Assembly (NCBI RefSeq): GCF_004362055.1
Contig: NZ_SNXB01000005.1
Location: 1-64,000, forward strand
Length of the DNA: 64,000 nucleotides
Origin: Flavobacterium sp. 245
GTDB taxonomy: Bacteria > Bacteroidota > Bacteroidia > Flavobacteriales > Flavobacteriaceae
Direction of reading: 5' to 3'
A model generated the notes under the pieces. The model saw only the letters and a program-made list of their open reading frames with translations, made no database searches and was not told the origin of the DNA. How positions within the stretch are numbered: position 1 is the stretch's first letter; each line of letters begins with the position of its first letter. Position numbers and translations under genes: made by a program. Positions 7,055 to 15,630 of the stretch are shown here, in pieces.

Positions 7055-7447
7055 CTACTGCATCGGTGTACAAATTTCAATCAAAAATCCTTCGGGATCA
7101 CGTACATACGCTACAACCTGTCCCCAAGGTTTTTTCGTTGGTTCTGTTACCAAAACGGCTCCAAAAGAAGTTGCTTTTTGCAACAATTCGCCAACATCTT
7201 CAGTTATAAAACCTATTTCAATTGCAAAAGGCTTGTTTTCTAAATTGCTTTCAATAAATCCATCAGACAAATTTTGACTTGCCAGGTTTTTTGATGCAAA
7301 TGAAAGCGTAGTTTCTCCTGTACTCAACTCTCCATAATCATTATCTGGAGTTATAAATTTTCGAGAAAAACCAAATGCATTTTCATAAAATTCAATTGCT
7401 TTTTCTACATCGTTAACATATAATATTGTATATCCAAACTTTACCAT
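7055..7447 (-). CDS. VOC (glyoxalase/bleomycin-resistance) family protein
   Basis: A 130-residue single-domain vicinal oxygen chelate protein. It shows two beta-alpha-beta-beta-beta modules: GYTILYVNDVEKAIEFYENAF at the N-terminus, and IEIGFITEDVGELLQKATSFG then VAYVRDPEGFLIEICTP at the C-terminus. The Glu in FLIEI is the usual C-terminal metal ligand; the N-terminal His of true glyoxalase I is absent (Tyr at that position). Substrate unknown; an antibiotic-binding or small-molecule lyase role cannot be separated by sequence. It lies 39 bases downstream of the thioesterase on the same strand and may be cotranscribed. Confidence 0.85.
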   Translation of the reverse strand: MVKFGYTILYVNDVEKAIEFYENAFGFSRKFITPDNDYGELSTGETTLSFASKNLASQNLSDGFIESNLENKPFAIEIGFITEDVGELLQKATSFGAVLVTEPTKKPWGQVVAYVRDPEGFLIEICTPMQ

Positions 7448-7486
7448 CCTGTTATAATTTAATGTTATAATCTAAAGATAAGAAAT

Positions 7487-8035
7487 CTAACTGATTTCTA
7501 AAAGCACATTATATTTATCCAAGCTTGCTAAATCTTCAATAGAACTTACGTTGGCTACTTTTTCATGTTCTTCAACTTCCTTTTTAATTTCGATATGCTT
7601 TATTGCTTTTCTAAAACGACGAACTTCTTCAAGACTTGATAAAATAAGACCTGGAACCTGAACACTTTTTCCCTCTTTATCTTTGGCTACCATCGTAAAA
7701 TAAGACGAATTGCAATGTTTTATTACTCCAGTCTGAATATTTTCAGCTTCCACACGAATTCCGACAACCATCGAACTTCTTCCCACATAATTGACCGAAG
7801 CTTTCATGGTTACCAGTTCGCCAACTTCAATAGGTTTTAAAAAATTCACGGTATCGACAGAAGCCGTAACGCAATAATTACCACTGAATTTTGATGCCGA
7901 AGCAAAAGCAATCTGATCCAGTAATTGTAAAATATATCCTCCGTGAATTTTACCGCTAAAGTTGGTATGCGATGGAAGCATTAATTCGGAAATACTGATT
8001 TTTGATGATGAAACGAGTTTGAAATCTGTAGCCAT
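7487..8035 (-). CDS. acyl-CoA thioesterase (hotdog fold, YciA/cytosolic ACOT-like)
   Basis: A 182-residue hotdog-fold thioesterase predicted to hydrolyse acyl-CoA to free acid and CoA. The segment SELMLPSHTNFSGKIHGGYI (residues about 15-34), with N-x-x-G-x-x-H-G-G, is the diagnostic active-site helix of the YciA/ACOT group, and DQIAFASASKFSG and GRSSMVVGIRVEAEN follow as expected. The C-terminal tail of about 50 residues after the hotdog core is charged and helical. It is upstream of the VOC gene on the same strand. Confidence 0.87.
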   Translation of the reverse strand: MATDFKLVSSSKISISELMLPSHTNFSGKIHGGYILQLLDQIAFASASKFSGNYCVTASVDTVNFLKPIEVGELVTMKASVNYVGRSSMVVGIRVEAENIQTGVIKHCNSSYFTMVAKDKEGKSVQVPGLILSSLEEVRRFRKAIKHIEIKKEVEEHEKVANVSSIEDLASLDKYNVLLEIS

Positions 8036-8070
8036 GTTTTTTGTTTTTGGAAAATTTGTGTTTCTTTTTC

Positions 8071-8203
8071 AACACATAGAAACATAGTTTTTCAATGTAA
8101 AAAAAGCGTTTCACTTTTTTAAACAAACAGAGCACTACGTATTAGAAACGAGTTTCTTTTTTTGCTCTTTTTCAACAAACCAAAACCTATGTTTCTATGT
8201 GTT
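8071..8203. repeat. inverted repeat with 17-bp perfect arms
   Basis: AACACATAGAAACATAG (8071-8087) is perfectly complementary to 8187-8203. The pair fills almost the whole gap between the thioesterase start and the RmuC stop, and an internal GAAACGAGTTTC palindrome lies near 8145-8156. It looks like a short dispersed element rather than a terminator because no T-run follows either arm. Confidence 0.8.
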
Positions 8204-8216
8204 TTAATATTTATAT

Positions 8217-9584
8217 TTAATTTAATAATTCATCTTCAGCTGAAGCTCGTGCAATAATATTTTCAGGAAGCGCCTTTTTTGCCTTGGCTCCCATTTTCTT
8301 TAATTTTTCGACGCTGGAAATTAAATTTCCTCTTCCGTCAACTAATTTGCTCATGGCGCTTTCGTATTCGGTTTTTGTGTCTTTAATTTTATTTCCTATT
8401 CGCACTAAATCCGTTACAAAACCTTCAAATTTATCATATAGAGCTCCGGCTTGTCTGGCAATTTCAAAAGCATTTTCCTGCTGTTTTTGGTTTGTCCACA
8501 TGCTGTCAATTGTACGTAAAGTCGCCAACAGCGTGCTTGGTGTTACAATGACAATATTTTTGTCAAATGCTTTATTATACAAGGTTGAATCTTCATTTAA
8601 AGCTATCGCAAACGCAGGTTCTATCGGAATAAAAAGCAAAACAAAATCGGGACTTTCAATTTGATATAAATCATGATAATTTTTGTTTCCGAGCTGTTCT
8701 ACATGTCTTTTTATGGAATTGACGTGTTCTTTCAGAAAATCGATTTTCATTATTTCAGATTCTTCATTGATCCATCTTTCATAAGCAACCAGTGAAACTT
8801 TAGAATCGACAATCATTTTTTTTCCGTCAGGCAAATTAATAACAACATCTGGTAAAACACGCGTTCCTTCATTATTGGTAAAACTTTGCTGTACTTCATA
8901 TTCACGTCCTTTTTCTAAACCTGATTTTTCTAAAACACGCTCTAAAACCAGTTCGCCCCAATTTCCTTGCATTTTAGTATCACCTTTTAATGCTTTAGTC
9001 AAATTGAGCGTTTCTTTGCTCATTTGCGCATTCATTTCGCTTAAACCAATAATCTGCTGACGCAAAGCCGCGTGATAATCGATGCTTTCTTTATGTGTTT
9101 GTTCTACCTTTTGCTCAAATCCCTGAATTTTATCCTGCAAAGGCAACAAGATATTCTTCATATTTTCGCTATTCTGTTCCGTAAATTTAGCCGACTTTTC
9201 TTCCAGAATTTTATTGGCCAAATTTTCAAATTCTTTGGTAAATTTTTCTTGAAGCTCCGTTATTTCATTTTTCTGTTCTTTATGGCGTTCCCATAAATTT
9301 TCAAAATCGACTTCTTTTTTAGAAAGCTGAATCGCGAGACTGTCTTTCTCGGTTCTGATATTTTCTTTTTCTGAATTGATTAATTGAACCTGTTTCTGAA
9401 AATTATTTCTTTCACTTTCAAATTGTTCTTTCTGCAATTGAAGCTGATTTACATTTGCATTTAATTTTTCTTCCAAACTCACTTTTTCAGTTTGCGATTT
9501 GGCCGACATCAAAAGCTTTCCTAAGTAAATACCTAAAAACAATGCACTAATAAAAGCCAACAAAATTGGAAGAAAATCAAACAT
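8217..9584 (-). CDS. rmuC: DNA recombination protein RmuC
   Basis: A 455-residue RmuC-family protein. It starts with a membrane anchor (residues about 4-22, FLPILLAFISALFLGIYLG), continues as a long coiled coil (about 30-200, rich in E, K, Q and L heptads), and ends in the RmuC nuclease-like core (about 205-430). The core includes GNWGELVLERVLEKSGL, VLPDVVINLPDGKKMIVDSK (the PD-(D/E)XK-like strand) and ESPDFVLLFIPIEPAFAIAL. In E. coli RmuC limits inversion recombination at short inverted repeats, which is an interesting coincidence with the many inverted repeats here. It appears monocistronic. Confidence 0.93.
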   Translation of the reverse strand: MFDFLPILLAFISALFLGIYLGKLLMSAKSQTEKVSLEEKLNANVNQLQLQKEQFESERNNFQKQVQLINSEKENIRTEKDSLAIQLSKKEVDFENLWERHKEQKNEITELQEKFTKEFENLANKILEEKSAKFTEQNSENMKNILLPLQDKIQGFEQKVEQTHKESIDYHAALRQQIIGLSEMNAQMSKETLNLTKALKGDTKMQGNWGELVLERVLEKSGLEKGREYEVQQSFTNNEGTRVLPDVVINLPDGKKMIVDSKVSLVAYERWINEESEIMKIDFLKEHVNSIKRHVEQLGNKNYHDLYQIESPDFVLLFIPIEPAFAIALNEDSTLYNKAFDKNIVIVTPSTLLATLRTIDSMWTNQKQQENAFEIARQAGALYDKFEGFVTDLVRIGNKIKDTKTEYESAMSKLVDGRGNLISSVEKLKKMGAKAKKALPENIIARASAEDELLN

Positions 9585-9772
9585 AACTAAGTTTTTTTTA
9601 AGTAAAAGTACGCAATAATACGTAGTTCTGATTTTTAAAATTTAAAATTTCACTAATTCGTGAACATTCTAAATTAAACAAACATTTAAAAAAAAATAAA
9701 GAAAAAAACATTTTAGACGCAACCTTTTTAAATCTCAGCCATCTACAGAATATAACCTATTAAAATAATACA

Positions 9773-10648
9773 ATGAAAAAATTAATGTTGAGCTTATTTA
9801 TAGCTTTTGGATTGAGTGCATGCTCGCTTGGAAATGATGGATTGGATATGGATTGCGGCGCTAATACCGATTTAGGATTTACAGGTTTTCCGCTTTTGTG
9901 CAATTATACAATCAAAACACTTCCTGAAAACCCAGCGGCTGTTGTTGTAATGACTGAAGAAAAAATGACTGCCCTTTTTACAAAACATGAAAACACGTGC
10001 CCTGTTGCTACTGACCCTAATATCGATTTTTCTAAAAACATGTTGGTTGGTATTTTTGCGGGAATGAAAACAACAACTGGCTATTCTATTAAAATGACTT
10101 CGATTGTAGAGAACAAATGTGAAATTGTGATTAGTTATTACGAAAGCGGACCACAGGCAGGAGAAAATATTTCTTCAACTGCAACATACCCTTCGGACTT
10201 TATTTTGCTTCCGAAATCAAACAAAACAATCATTTTTAACAAAACTACTGAGACTCCAGATAATATTATCATTGGAAGTTATTATGGAAATTGTTCAGGT
10301 TCTGACTGTCAAAACTTTTTTCAGCTGAATGATTTTAATATTTTAAAATTAATTAGCACTGCTTCTGGAAACTTCAATTTTGAGCAGTCAGCTTATTTTG
10401 CTAAATCAAAAAGAAGTGAGTATACAACGTTTACAAAAAGTATTCCTGCAGAAATTTATAGCTTAAAAGGACAAACTAAAACATACGGTTCTCCGGATGC
10501 AGCAGATCAAGGCGGGATTTTCTTCCAATTGAAACAAGGAGCATCTGTAACTAAAATATTTATTGACAACAACGATACAGCTGATCAAAGCACAGAAATC
10601 AAAGCTTTCAAAAAAGCAATTAAAGATAAAATCACTAGTTTAAAATAA
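9773..10648 (+). CDS. lipoprotein with PrcB C-terminal-like domain
   Basis: A 291-residue lipoprotein: MKKLMLSLFIAFGLSAC is a signal peptide with lipobox LSAC (Cys17). Residues about 60-165 resemble the PrcB_C domain, with FSKNMLVGIFAGMKTTTGYS (the G-x-K-x-T-x-G-Y-x-I motif), a strand carrying EIVISYYESGP and FILLPKSNKTIIF. The C-terminal 110 residues form a separate region I do not recognise (possibly beta-rich, YFAKSKRSEYTTF). PrcB was named from a protease complex of Treponema; no protease gene adjoins here. It is 7 bases upstream of the next small exported protein, so probably an operon. Confidence 0.7.
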   Translation: MKKLMLSLFIAFGLSACSLGNDGLDMDCGANTDLGFTGFPLLCNYTIKTLPENPAAVVVMTEEKMTALFTKHENTCPVATDPNIDFSKNMLVGIFAGMKTTTGYSIKMTSIVENKCEIVISYYESGPQAGENISSTATYPSDFILLPKSNKTIIFNKTTETPDNIIIGSYYGNCSGSDCQNFFQLNDFNILKLISTASGNFNFEQSAYFAKSKRSEYTTFTKSIPAEIYSLKGQTKTYGSPDAADQGGIFFQLKQGASVTKIFIDNNDTADQSTEIKAFKKAIKDKITSLK

Positions 10649-10655
10649 TCGAAGT

Positions 10656-11054
10656 ATGAAAAAGTATTTTTTATTACTTATCGTTTTTGGGCTTTTTTCT
10701 ACAGCGTATTCGATCGATTCTTCGAATGTAAATTCGGGATCAATTGTGAATACTTGGATCTGGGAGAAATCTGTTGGAGGAGTGAGTAATCCTTATACAG
10801 CGACGCCAAAAACTGCTGGATTTACAAAAAAGGTAATTTTTACCTCAGAAGGAAGAGTTATCACTTATAAAAATGATATTGAAATCAGAAACAGCGCTTA
10901 TGAAATAGGAAAAGGAATTGGCTTTTCTGATCATACAGAACATGACCTGATTACCTTTGAAGGCAAAACATACGTGATAGAAAACCTTGACAATCAAAAC
11001 CTAACCATTGTAAGCAATAATCAAGATGCTGCACGCAGTATCTTTAAAAGGTAG
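10656..11054 (+). CDS. small exported protein, lipocalin-like (function unknown)
   Basis: A 132-residue protein with a signal peptide (KYFLLLIVFGLFSTAYS, cleavage near residue 20). The mature part has an alternating strand pattern starting with SGSIVNTWIWEKSVGGVSNP and a FTSEGRVITYKN block, the layout of Bacteroidota lipocalin-like or META-like small domains. No catalytic motif is seen. It follows the PrcB-like lipoprotein after 7 bases and precedes the sigma factor by 51 bases. Confidence 0.65.
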   Translation: MKKYFLLLIVFGLFSTAYSIDSSNVNSGSIVNTWIWEKSVGGVSNPYTATPKTAGFTKKVIFTSEGRVITYKNDIEIRNSAYEIGKGIGFSDHTEHDLITFEGKTYVIENLDNQNLTIVSNNQDAARSIFKR

Positions 11055-11074
11055 TTTTTTAAATTTTTAAAAAC

Positions 11075-11082
11075 TATTTTTG
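11075..11082 (+). promoter_or_regulatory. -7 promoter box for the ECF sigma/anti-sigma operon
   Basis: TATTTTTG fits the Bacteroidota -7 consensus TAnnTTTG and lies 23 bases upstream of the TTG start at 11106. I see no TTG at -33 spacing, as would be expected if a specialised sigma factor reads it. Confidence 0.4.
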
Positions 11083-11105
11083 CAAAACCAAACAATACCA
11101 CTTTT

Positions 11106-11657
11106 TTGAAAGACGATTTAGAAAAATACATTAGGCAATGCATGCAGAATGACCGAGCAGGACAGCTGAAAATTTATCAGCTGTTTTCTCCGGTTCTATA
11201 TGGTATTTGCTTAAAGTATATGAAAAATGAAGATGATGCCAAAGATGTTTTTCAAGAAGCATTTGTTATCGTATTTCAAAAGATAAGCCAATATAAATTT
11301 GAAGGAAGTTTTGAAGGCTGGCTAAAACGGATTTTCATCAACAAACTTATTGAGACTTTAAATAAGAAGAAAAAAGAGAGTTTCTTTTTAGACGTTTTTG
11401 ATCCTGACACTGATTTTATCGAAGAAGAGGAATTAGAAACGATTCCGATAGAAAAAGAAAAATTATTAGAATACATACGGGATTTACCCGATCAATACCG
11501 GACGGTTTTTAACTTATATGTTTTTGAACATATGAAACATAAAGAAATAGCCGAATTATTGAAGATTTCAGAAGGAACATCAAAATCAAATTTAAATAGA
11601 GCAAAGGGGATTTTGCAGAAACGGATTTTGAGCATAAAAAATTTTAAGATAGCATGA
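11106..11657 (+). CDS. RNA polymerase ECF-type sigma-70 factor
   Basis: A 183-residue extracytoplasmic-function sigma factor. Region 2 contains LYGICLKYMKNEDDAKDVFQEAFVIVF and the FEGSFEGWLKRIFINKLIE block; region 4 contains LPDQYRTVFNLYVFEHMKHKEIAELL and ISEGTSKSNLNRAKGIL, the helix-turn-helix that reads the -35. There is no ATG at the natural family start; the frame opens with TTG at 11106, which fits the usual MKDDLE-type start. The ATGA overlap with the next gene shows translational coupling, as for sigma/anti-sigma pairs. The regulon is unknown. Confidence 0.9.
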   Translation: MKDDLEKYIRQCMQNDRAGQLKIYQLFSPVLYGICLKYMKNEDDAKDVFQEAFVIVFQKISQYKFEGSFEGWLKRIFINKLIETLNKKKKESFFLDVFDPDTDFIEEEELETIPIEKEKLLEYIRDLPDQYRTVFNLYVFEHMKHKEIAELLKISEGTSKSNLNRAKGILQKRILSIKNFKIA

Positions 11658-13513
11658 AGAAGCAAAAAATAGAAGATATTTTTTCATCAATGGAACACTT
11701 TTCGAGTGTTCCGCCACCAGAACTATGGGCTGGAATTGAGGAAAAACTAGATAAACCTAAAAAGAAAAAAAGAGTTATTCTTTGGTGGTCAGCTGCTGCA
11801 TGCTTATTATTATGCTTATCGCTTCCTGCAGTTTTGTCTGACTCTGGCAATAAAATCAACACAGGTACCTCTTTAGAAAAAAACAATGTCGTTCTTGATG
11901 AAAATAAAAATGGTGAAAGCCACCAAAAACCAGCTTCGGCAAATGATAAAAATTCAGAAAACAATAAAAACAGTATTGTAAATCCAAATTCAGGAAATGC
12001 ATTAGATCCAATAGAAAATTCGACAGGAAATGCATCAGAAAAAACAGCCGTTGCTAATGCTGACTCAAAAACGGAAAGCAATTCAAAAACAACTGAATCA
12101 AAATCAAATATTGGAAACAGTAATACCAATCAGGTTGCTGTCGGAGGAACTGCAGTTAAGGAAAAGAAAAATCAAATCTCTGTTTCTGGAAACCAAAAAT
12201 CAAATTCGGAAAAAACAAATCTGAATCAAGCAGCTGCTGTTAAAAATTATAATTCTGAAAAACAAAACAGATTTAATTCTGCCGAAAAAAATCAATTTAA
12301 TGCTTCGGAAACTCAAAAATTAAATACCGAAAAAGGAAATTCAAATCAAGCTGTAGCATCAAAAAATTATAATTCAGGAAAATATAACGCATTTAATACC
12401 GCTGATAAAAATCAGTTTTCTGAAAACGAAAAAAGAAACCTCGATAAAGTTTTAGCCGAAAAAACGTTTACAGGCAAAAAGGCAAATTCATTTAATAAGG
12501 CTTCAAAAAATCAGCTTCCAAACTCTGTTTTTAAAAACAATTTGAATTCGAATGCCAATGCTGTTGCTTTAAACGGCTCGGGCAAAAATACCGCAGAACG
12601 CAAGCAAAATATGCTCGCTGAAAATAAAAAGGAAACTGTAAATAATACTCAAAAATCAGAAAAAGCAATTGCTGAAAATATACCAAAAAGCAATCCAAAA
12701 TTTAATGATGTTTTAAGTAAACAGGATTCTGTACAATTAGCAGAGCTTCAAAATCTGGAAAAAGGAATTGTAGCTCCTGAAGTAAAAAAAGAAAAAGAAA
12801 AAAATCCTAAAACTCCTTTAACAGCAGAAAAATGGGCGCTTGAAGTTTTTGCCGGAGTAGCAAATTCTGAAAACTACAAAAATGACAAAACGCTAGGGAA
12901 CGTCAACGATTCAAAACAAAGCAACAGTTTTGGTGTAAAAACCAAATACAAGCTTAACAAGAAATGGGCAGTAGGTTCAGGATTTAAAATAAATGAATTA
13001 GGACAAAGTGTTGCAAATGTTTCCTATATTAGCACGAAAAATAATGCATTTTTAGGAACCAGTGATTATTTAGTTCAAAACGCAACGGTGCCTCAAATTG
13101 CAACAAATGCAGGTTATGTACTTGTATCTAATACCACAAAAAATGCATTGAAAAGTGACAACTTGCAAAGTGGAAATTTAGATCAGAGTTTGAAATATAT
13201 CGAAATGCCGTTAGAAGTTTCATATGCCGTTTTTTCAAAAAATAAAGCAAGCATCAGTTTAAACACTGGCGGTTTTGTTGGGAAATTAATAGCAAATAAT
13301 CTTGCTCTTAACGGAAATTCGATTGGGGAAAACGCAAACGCAAATGATTTTGTTTACGGTTCAACTTTGAGCAGTACAGTACAATACCGAGTTTATAAAA
13401 AAACAAATGTTTTTGTAGAACCAGCAATGAATTATTATATAAATCCTTTGAGCAGTCAATCTTTCAATCAATTTCAATGGGGATTGAACTTTGGATTAAA
13501 TGTTTCATTTTAA
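11654..13513 (+). CDS. anti-sigma-like transmembrane protein with Asn/Lys-rich repeats and C-terminal outer-membrane-type beta-barrel
   Basis: A 619-residue protein coupled (4-base ATGA overlap) to the upstream ECF sigma factor. Layout: cytoplasmic N-terminus of 40 residues ending in Lys/Arg, one membrane helix (41-62), a disordered Asn/Lys/Ser-rich region (about 63-390), and a beta-rich C-terminal domain (about 395-619) resembling PorT/OmpA-type small barrels (ALEVFAGVANSE, GSGFKINELGQSV, final FGLNVSF). Within the disordered part a 40-residue unit is repeated: KNYNSEKQNRFNSAEKNQF (197-215) and KNYNSGKYNAFNTADKNQF (237-255), with a shorter third copy at about 269-287. The N-terminus occupies the position of an anti-sigma domain but I recognise no canonical one. 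Fusion of inner-membrane anchor and outer-membrane-like barrel would span the envelope; this is inference. Confidence 0.75.
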   Translation: MKKQKIEDIFSSMEHFSSVPPPELWAGIEEKLDKPKKKKRVILWWSAAACLLLCLSLPAVLSDSGNKINTGTSLEKNNVVLDENKNGESHQKPASANDKNSENNKNSIVNPNSGNALDPIENSTGNASEKTAVANADSKTESNSKTTESKSNIGNSNTNQVAVGGTAVKEKKNQISVSGNQKSNSEKTNLNQAAAVKNYNSEKQNRFNSAEKNQFNASETQKLNTEKGNSNQAVASKNYNSGKYNAFNTADKNQFSENEKRNLDKVLAEKTFTGKKANSFNKASKNQLPNSVFKNNLNSNANAVALNGSGKNTAERKQNMLAENKKETVNNTQKSEKAIAENIPKSNPKFNDVLSKQDSVQLAELQNLEKGIVAPEVKKEKEKNPKTPLTAEKWALEVFAGVANSENYKNDKTLGNVNDSKQSNSFGVKTKYKLNKKWAVGSGFKINELGQSVANVSYISTKNNAFLGTSDYLVQNATVPQIATNAGYVLVSNTTKNALKSDNLQSGNLDQSLKYIEMPLEVSYAVFSKNKASISLNTGGFVGKLIANNLALNGNSIGENANANDFVYGSTLSSTVQYRVYKKTNVFVEPAMNYYINPLSSQSFNQFQWGLNFGLNVSF

Positions 13514-13588
13514 AAAAATATTAATTATTAAAAAATACTAACTATTTAACAGCCCCAAACCTACGTAACCCCCTAAACCTACATAATT

Positions 13589-14149
13589 TTGAAAACAAGC
13601 CTAAAAGCCAGCCTTCTCAAAATGATCGTAAAAAACCACTGGTCGAACCACAAATCTTTCCCCAAGGATTTAATTTTAGCCAAAGAACTGGTTTATGATT
13701 GCTTTGATTTTGACTGCACGCAACCTCAGCAGGAAAGCGAGAGCATTGACTACAGTGCCTATCGTTTTTTGATGAACGAAAAACACATTTGTTATCGTGA
13801 GGCTAAAATTACACCAACAAAGACAGGGCAATTTGTCACGCTGTGGAAACGAAGCCGACTTGGAATCATTGAACCTTTTGATTTTGATGATGCTATCGAT
13901 TTTGTTATTGTAAGTGTTCGAAAAGATGCTCTTTTAGGGCAATTCATTTTCCCAAAAAATGTTTTGCTGGAAAAAGCTATTTTTTCGTCAAAAACTCAAG
14001 AAGGCAAAAGAGCCATTAGAGTTTACCCGCCTTGGGACGAAACTGAAAGCAAACAAGCGAAAAAAACACAACAATGGCAACTGGAATATTTTTACCCAAT
14101 AGTTCCAGAACCCGATTTTGATGTTTTTAAAAAATTAATTGCCTATTAA
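13589..14149 (+). CDS. MepB family protein
   Basis: A 186-residue cytoplasmic protein matching the MepB family, named from a gene in the Staphylococcus aureus mepRAB multidrug-efflux locus whose function is unknown. Recognisable parts are YRFLMNEKHICYREAKITPTK, GQFVTLWKRSRLG, PFDFDDAIDFVIVSV, FGQFIFPK-like LLGQFIFPKNVLLEKAIFS and RVYPPWDETESKQAKKTQQW. The frame opens with TTG at 13589; an ATG 11 codons later (13622) is an alternative start. No mepA or mepR homologue is nearby. A bidirectional terminator follows immediately. Confidence 0.8.
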   Translation: MKTSLKASLLKMIVKNHWSNHKSFPKDLILAKELVYDCFDFDCTQPQQESESIDYSAYRFLMNEKHICYREAKITPTKTGQFVTLWKRSRLGIIEPFDFDDAIDFVIVSVRKDALLGQFIFPKNVLLEKAIFSSKTQEGKRAIRVYPPWDETESKQAKKTQQWQLEYFYPIVPEPDFDVFKKLIAY

Positions 14150-14154
14150 TACAA

Positions 14155-14187
14155 AAAAAGGCTGTCTATTTTCTAGACAGCCTTTTT
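14155..14187. terminator. bidirectional intrinsic terminator
   Basis: GGCTGTCTA (14160-14168) pairs with TAGACAGCC (14174-14182); an A-run precedes and a T-run follows, so it serves both the MepB gene (+) and the convergent SDR gene (-). Confidence 0.9.
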
Positions 14188-14206
14188 CAATTTAAAATTT
14201 TAAGGT

Positions 14207-14959
14207 TTAGATTGCAGTATATCCTCCATCTGCAATTATATAACTTCCGGTTGTAAAAGAAGATTTTTCAGAACTTAAAAATACAACCAGATCAGCAACT
14301 TCTTTAGCAGTTCCTAAACGATTCATTGGCGCTTTTGCAGCAACAGCATCCATCATATTATCCGTTAAATTATCTTTTAATAATGCTGTTTCAATGTAAC
14401 CTGGACCAACGGCATTACAGCGAATATTTTTCAAAGCATATTCGGCGGCAATATTTTTTGTCAGCCCCACAACACCGTGTTTTGAAGCCGTGTAAGCGGG
14501 ACTATTTGGTGCTGCAACTTGGCCGTGAATTGAAGCAATATTAACAATGCTTCCACCGCCATTTTTTTCCATTTGTTCTAATTGATAACGGCATGCATAA
14601 AAAACACCACTTAAATTAAGCGCAATTACGCGATCCCATGCATCAGGCTCATATTCTCCAGTTGGTTTTGCAGGCCCGCCCATTCCTGCATTATTGCAGG
14701 CAATATCAAGTCGGCCATATTTCGAAACCGCAACCTCAACCATGTGCTTGTTATCACTGGCACTCGACGAATCTCCTTTTACAAAAAAGGCCTCGCCCCC
14801 ACTGTCTTTTATAATTTTTACGGTTTCTTCACCGTGTTCAACATTAATATCCGAAAGGACAACTTTTGCTCCTTCTTGAGCATAAGCTTCTGCAACGGCA
14901 CGGCCAATTCCTGAACCACCGCCAGATACAAAAGCCACTTTGTTTTCTAAAAGTGCCAT
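14207..14959 (-). CDS. SDR family oxidoreductase
   Basis: A 250-residue classical short-chain dehydrogenase/reductase. The NAD(P)-binding motif GGGSGIG is at residues 13-19, NNAG at 89-92, catalytic Ser143 in NIAS and the Y-x-x-x-K pair Tyr156/Lys160 in AYTASK. An acidic residue after strand 2 (SDIN, Asp37) favours NAD(H). Substrate cannot be read from sequence; glucose 1-dehydrogenase-like or 3-oxoacyl reductase-like annotations are common for this group. It is a single gene with its own terminator. Confidence 0.88.
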   Translation of the reverse strand: MALLENKVAFVSGGGSGIGRAVAEAYAQEGAKVVLSDINVEHGEETVKIIKDSGGEAFFVKGDSSSASDNKHMVEVAVSKYGRLDIACNNAGMGGPAKPTGEYEPDAWDRVIALNLSGVFYACRYQLEQMEKNGGGSIVNIASIHGQVAAPNSPAYTASKHGVVGLTKNIAAEYALKNIRCNAVGPGYIETALLKDNLTDNMMDAVAAKAPMNRLGTAKEVADLVVFLSSEKSSFTTGSYIIADGGYTAI

Positions 14960-15112
14960 GTTCTTGTAATTTAAATTTGTCCTTACAATTTACAAAGTTC
15001 TTAACCGTTAACCGACTCAAAAGCGCAGTTTACCATAACATTAACTTGATATGCTAATCAAATGTTATTTGACAATTAATTTGCTTCTATGAACAAAAAA
15101 ATCCTTATTGAA

Positions 15113-15487
15113 TCAGCTTTCTTCGTCTAATTTCATGTTTCCTCTGTCTTTATGACTTTCTGGATTGGAATTCGGATAACGATTAGGCGTGATATCCGAA
15201 TTCCTATCTTTATTTTCGACTGTTTTCTTGGCTTCTTCATCGGTTTCTACACCTCGATTTGCATTTGGGTTATTCGGATTTATTTTATCTGAAACTTTTT
15301 TGATGTCTTCATTTTCATTTCTTGCTCTTTCAACGATTTCTTTGTTTCCATCTTTATCAGCAACAACTTCTTTTTTCAAATTAGCATGATCGGCTTTGCC
15401 ATCGTGCGAAACATTTTTCCCTTTTGCAACCTCTATATTTTTCTGAACCCCATTTATCTTTTTTGATCCTAAATTATTCGTTTCCAT
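15113..15487 (-). CDS. hydrophilic, probably disordered protein of unknown function
   Basis: About 124 residues, dominated by Lys, Asn, Glu and Asp, with no hydrophobic core, Cys or membrane segment. Segments such as NPNNPNANRGVETDEEAKKT and NSDITPNRYPNSNPESHKDR look like an extended, disordered chain of the kind seen in stress hydrophilins. I placed the start at the ATG at 15487 (METNNLGSKK); upstream in-frame ATGs at 15514 and 15586 would add residues of different, unrelated composition. I do not recognise the family. Confidence 0.6.
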   Translation of the reverse strand: METNNLGSKKINGVQKNIEVAKGKNVSHDGKADHANLKKEVVADKDGNKEIVERARNENEDIKKVSDKINPNNPNANRGVETDEEAKKTVENKDRNSDITPNRYPNSNPESHKDRGNMKLDEES

Positions 15488-15630
15488 AACTTTATTATTT
15501 TGTGTTACTATCATAATATTACGAATTATAAATCTGAACATTTTACGGCTTAACATTGCTTTTGTTTTATAATTTCCATCTTTCAAAATTTAGTACCTTT
15601 ATTCATAACTACTTAACAACTTGTATCATT

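Noticed and set aside
7017..7277. Small plus-strand frame opposite the VOC gene
   Set aside because: It starts inside the inverted repeat and runs antisense to conserved VOC sequence.
11644..12129. Open 161-residue antisense frame over the start of the sigma-partner protein
   Set aside because: Phe/Ser/Glu-rich low-complexity product explained by the Asn/Lys-rich coding strand; the sense gene is coupled to the sigma factor.
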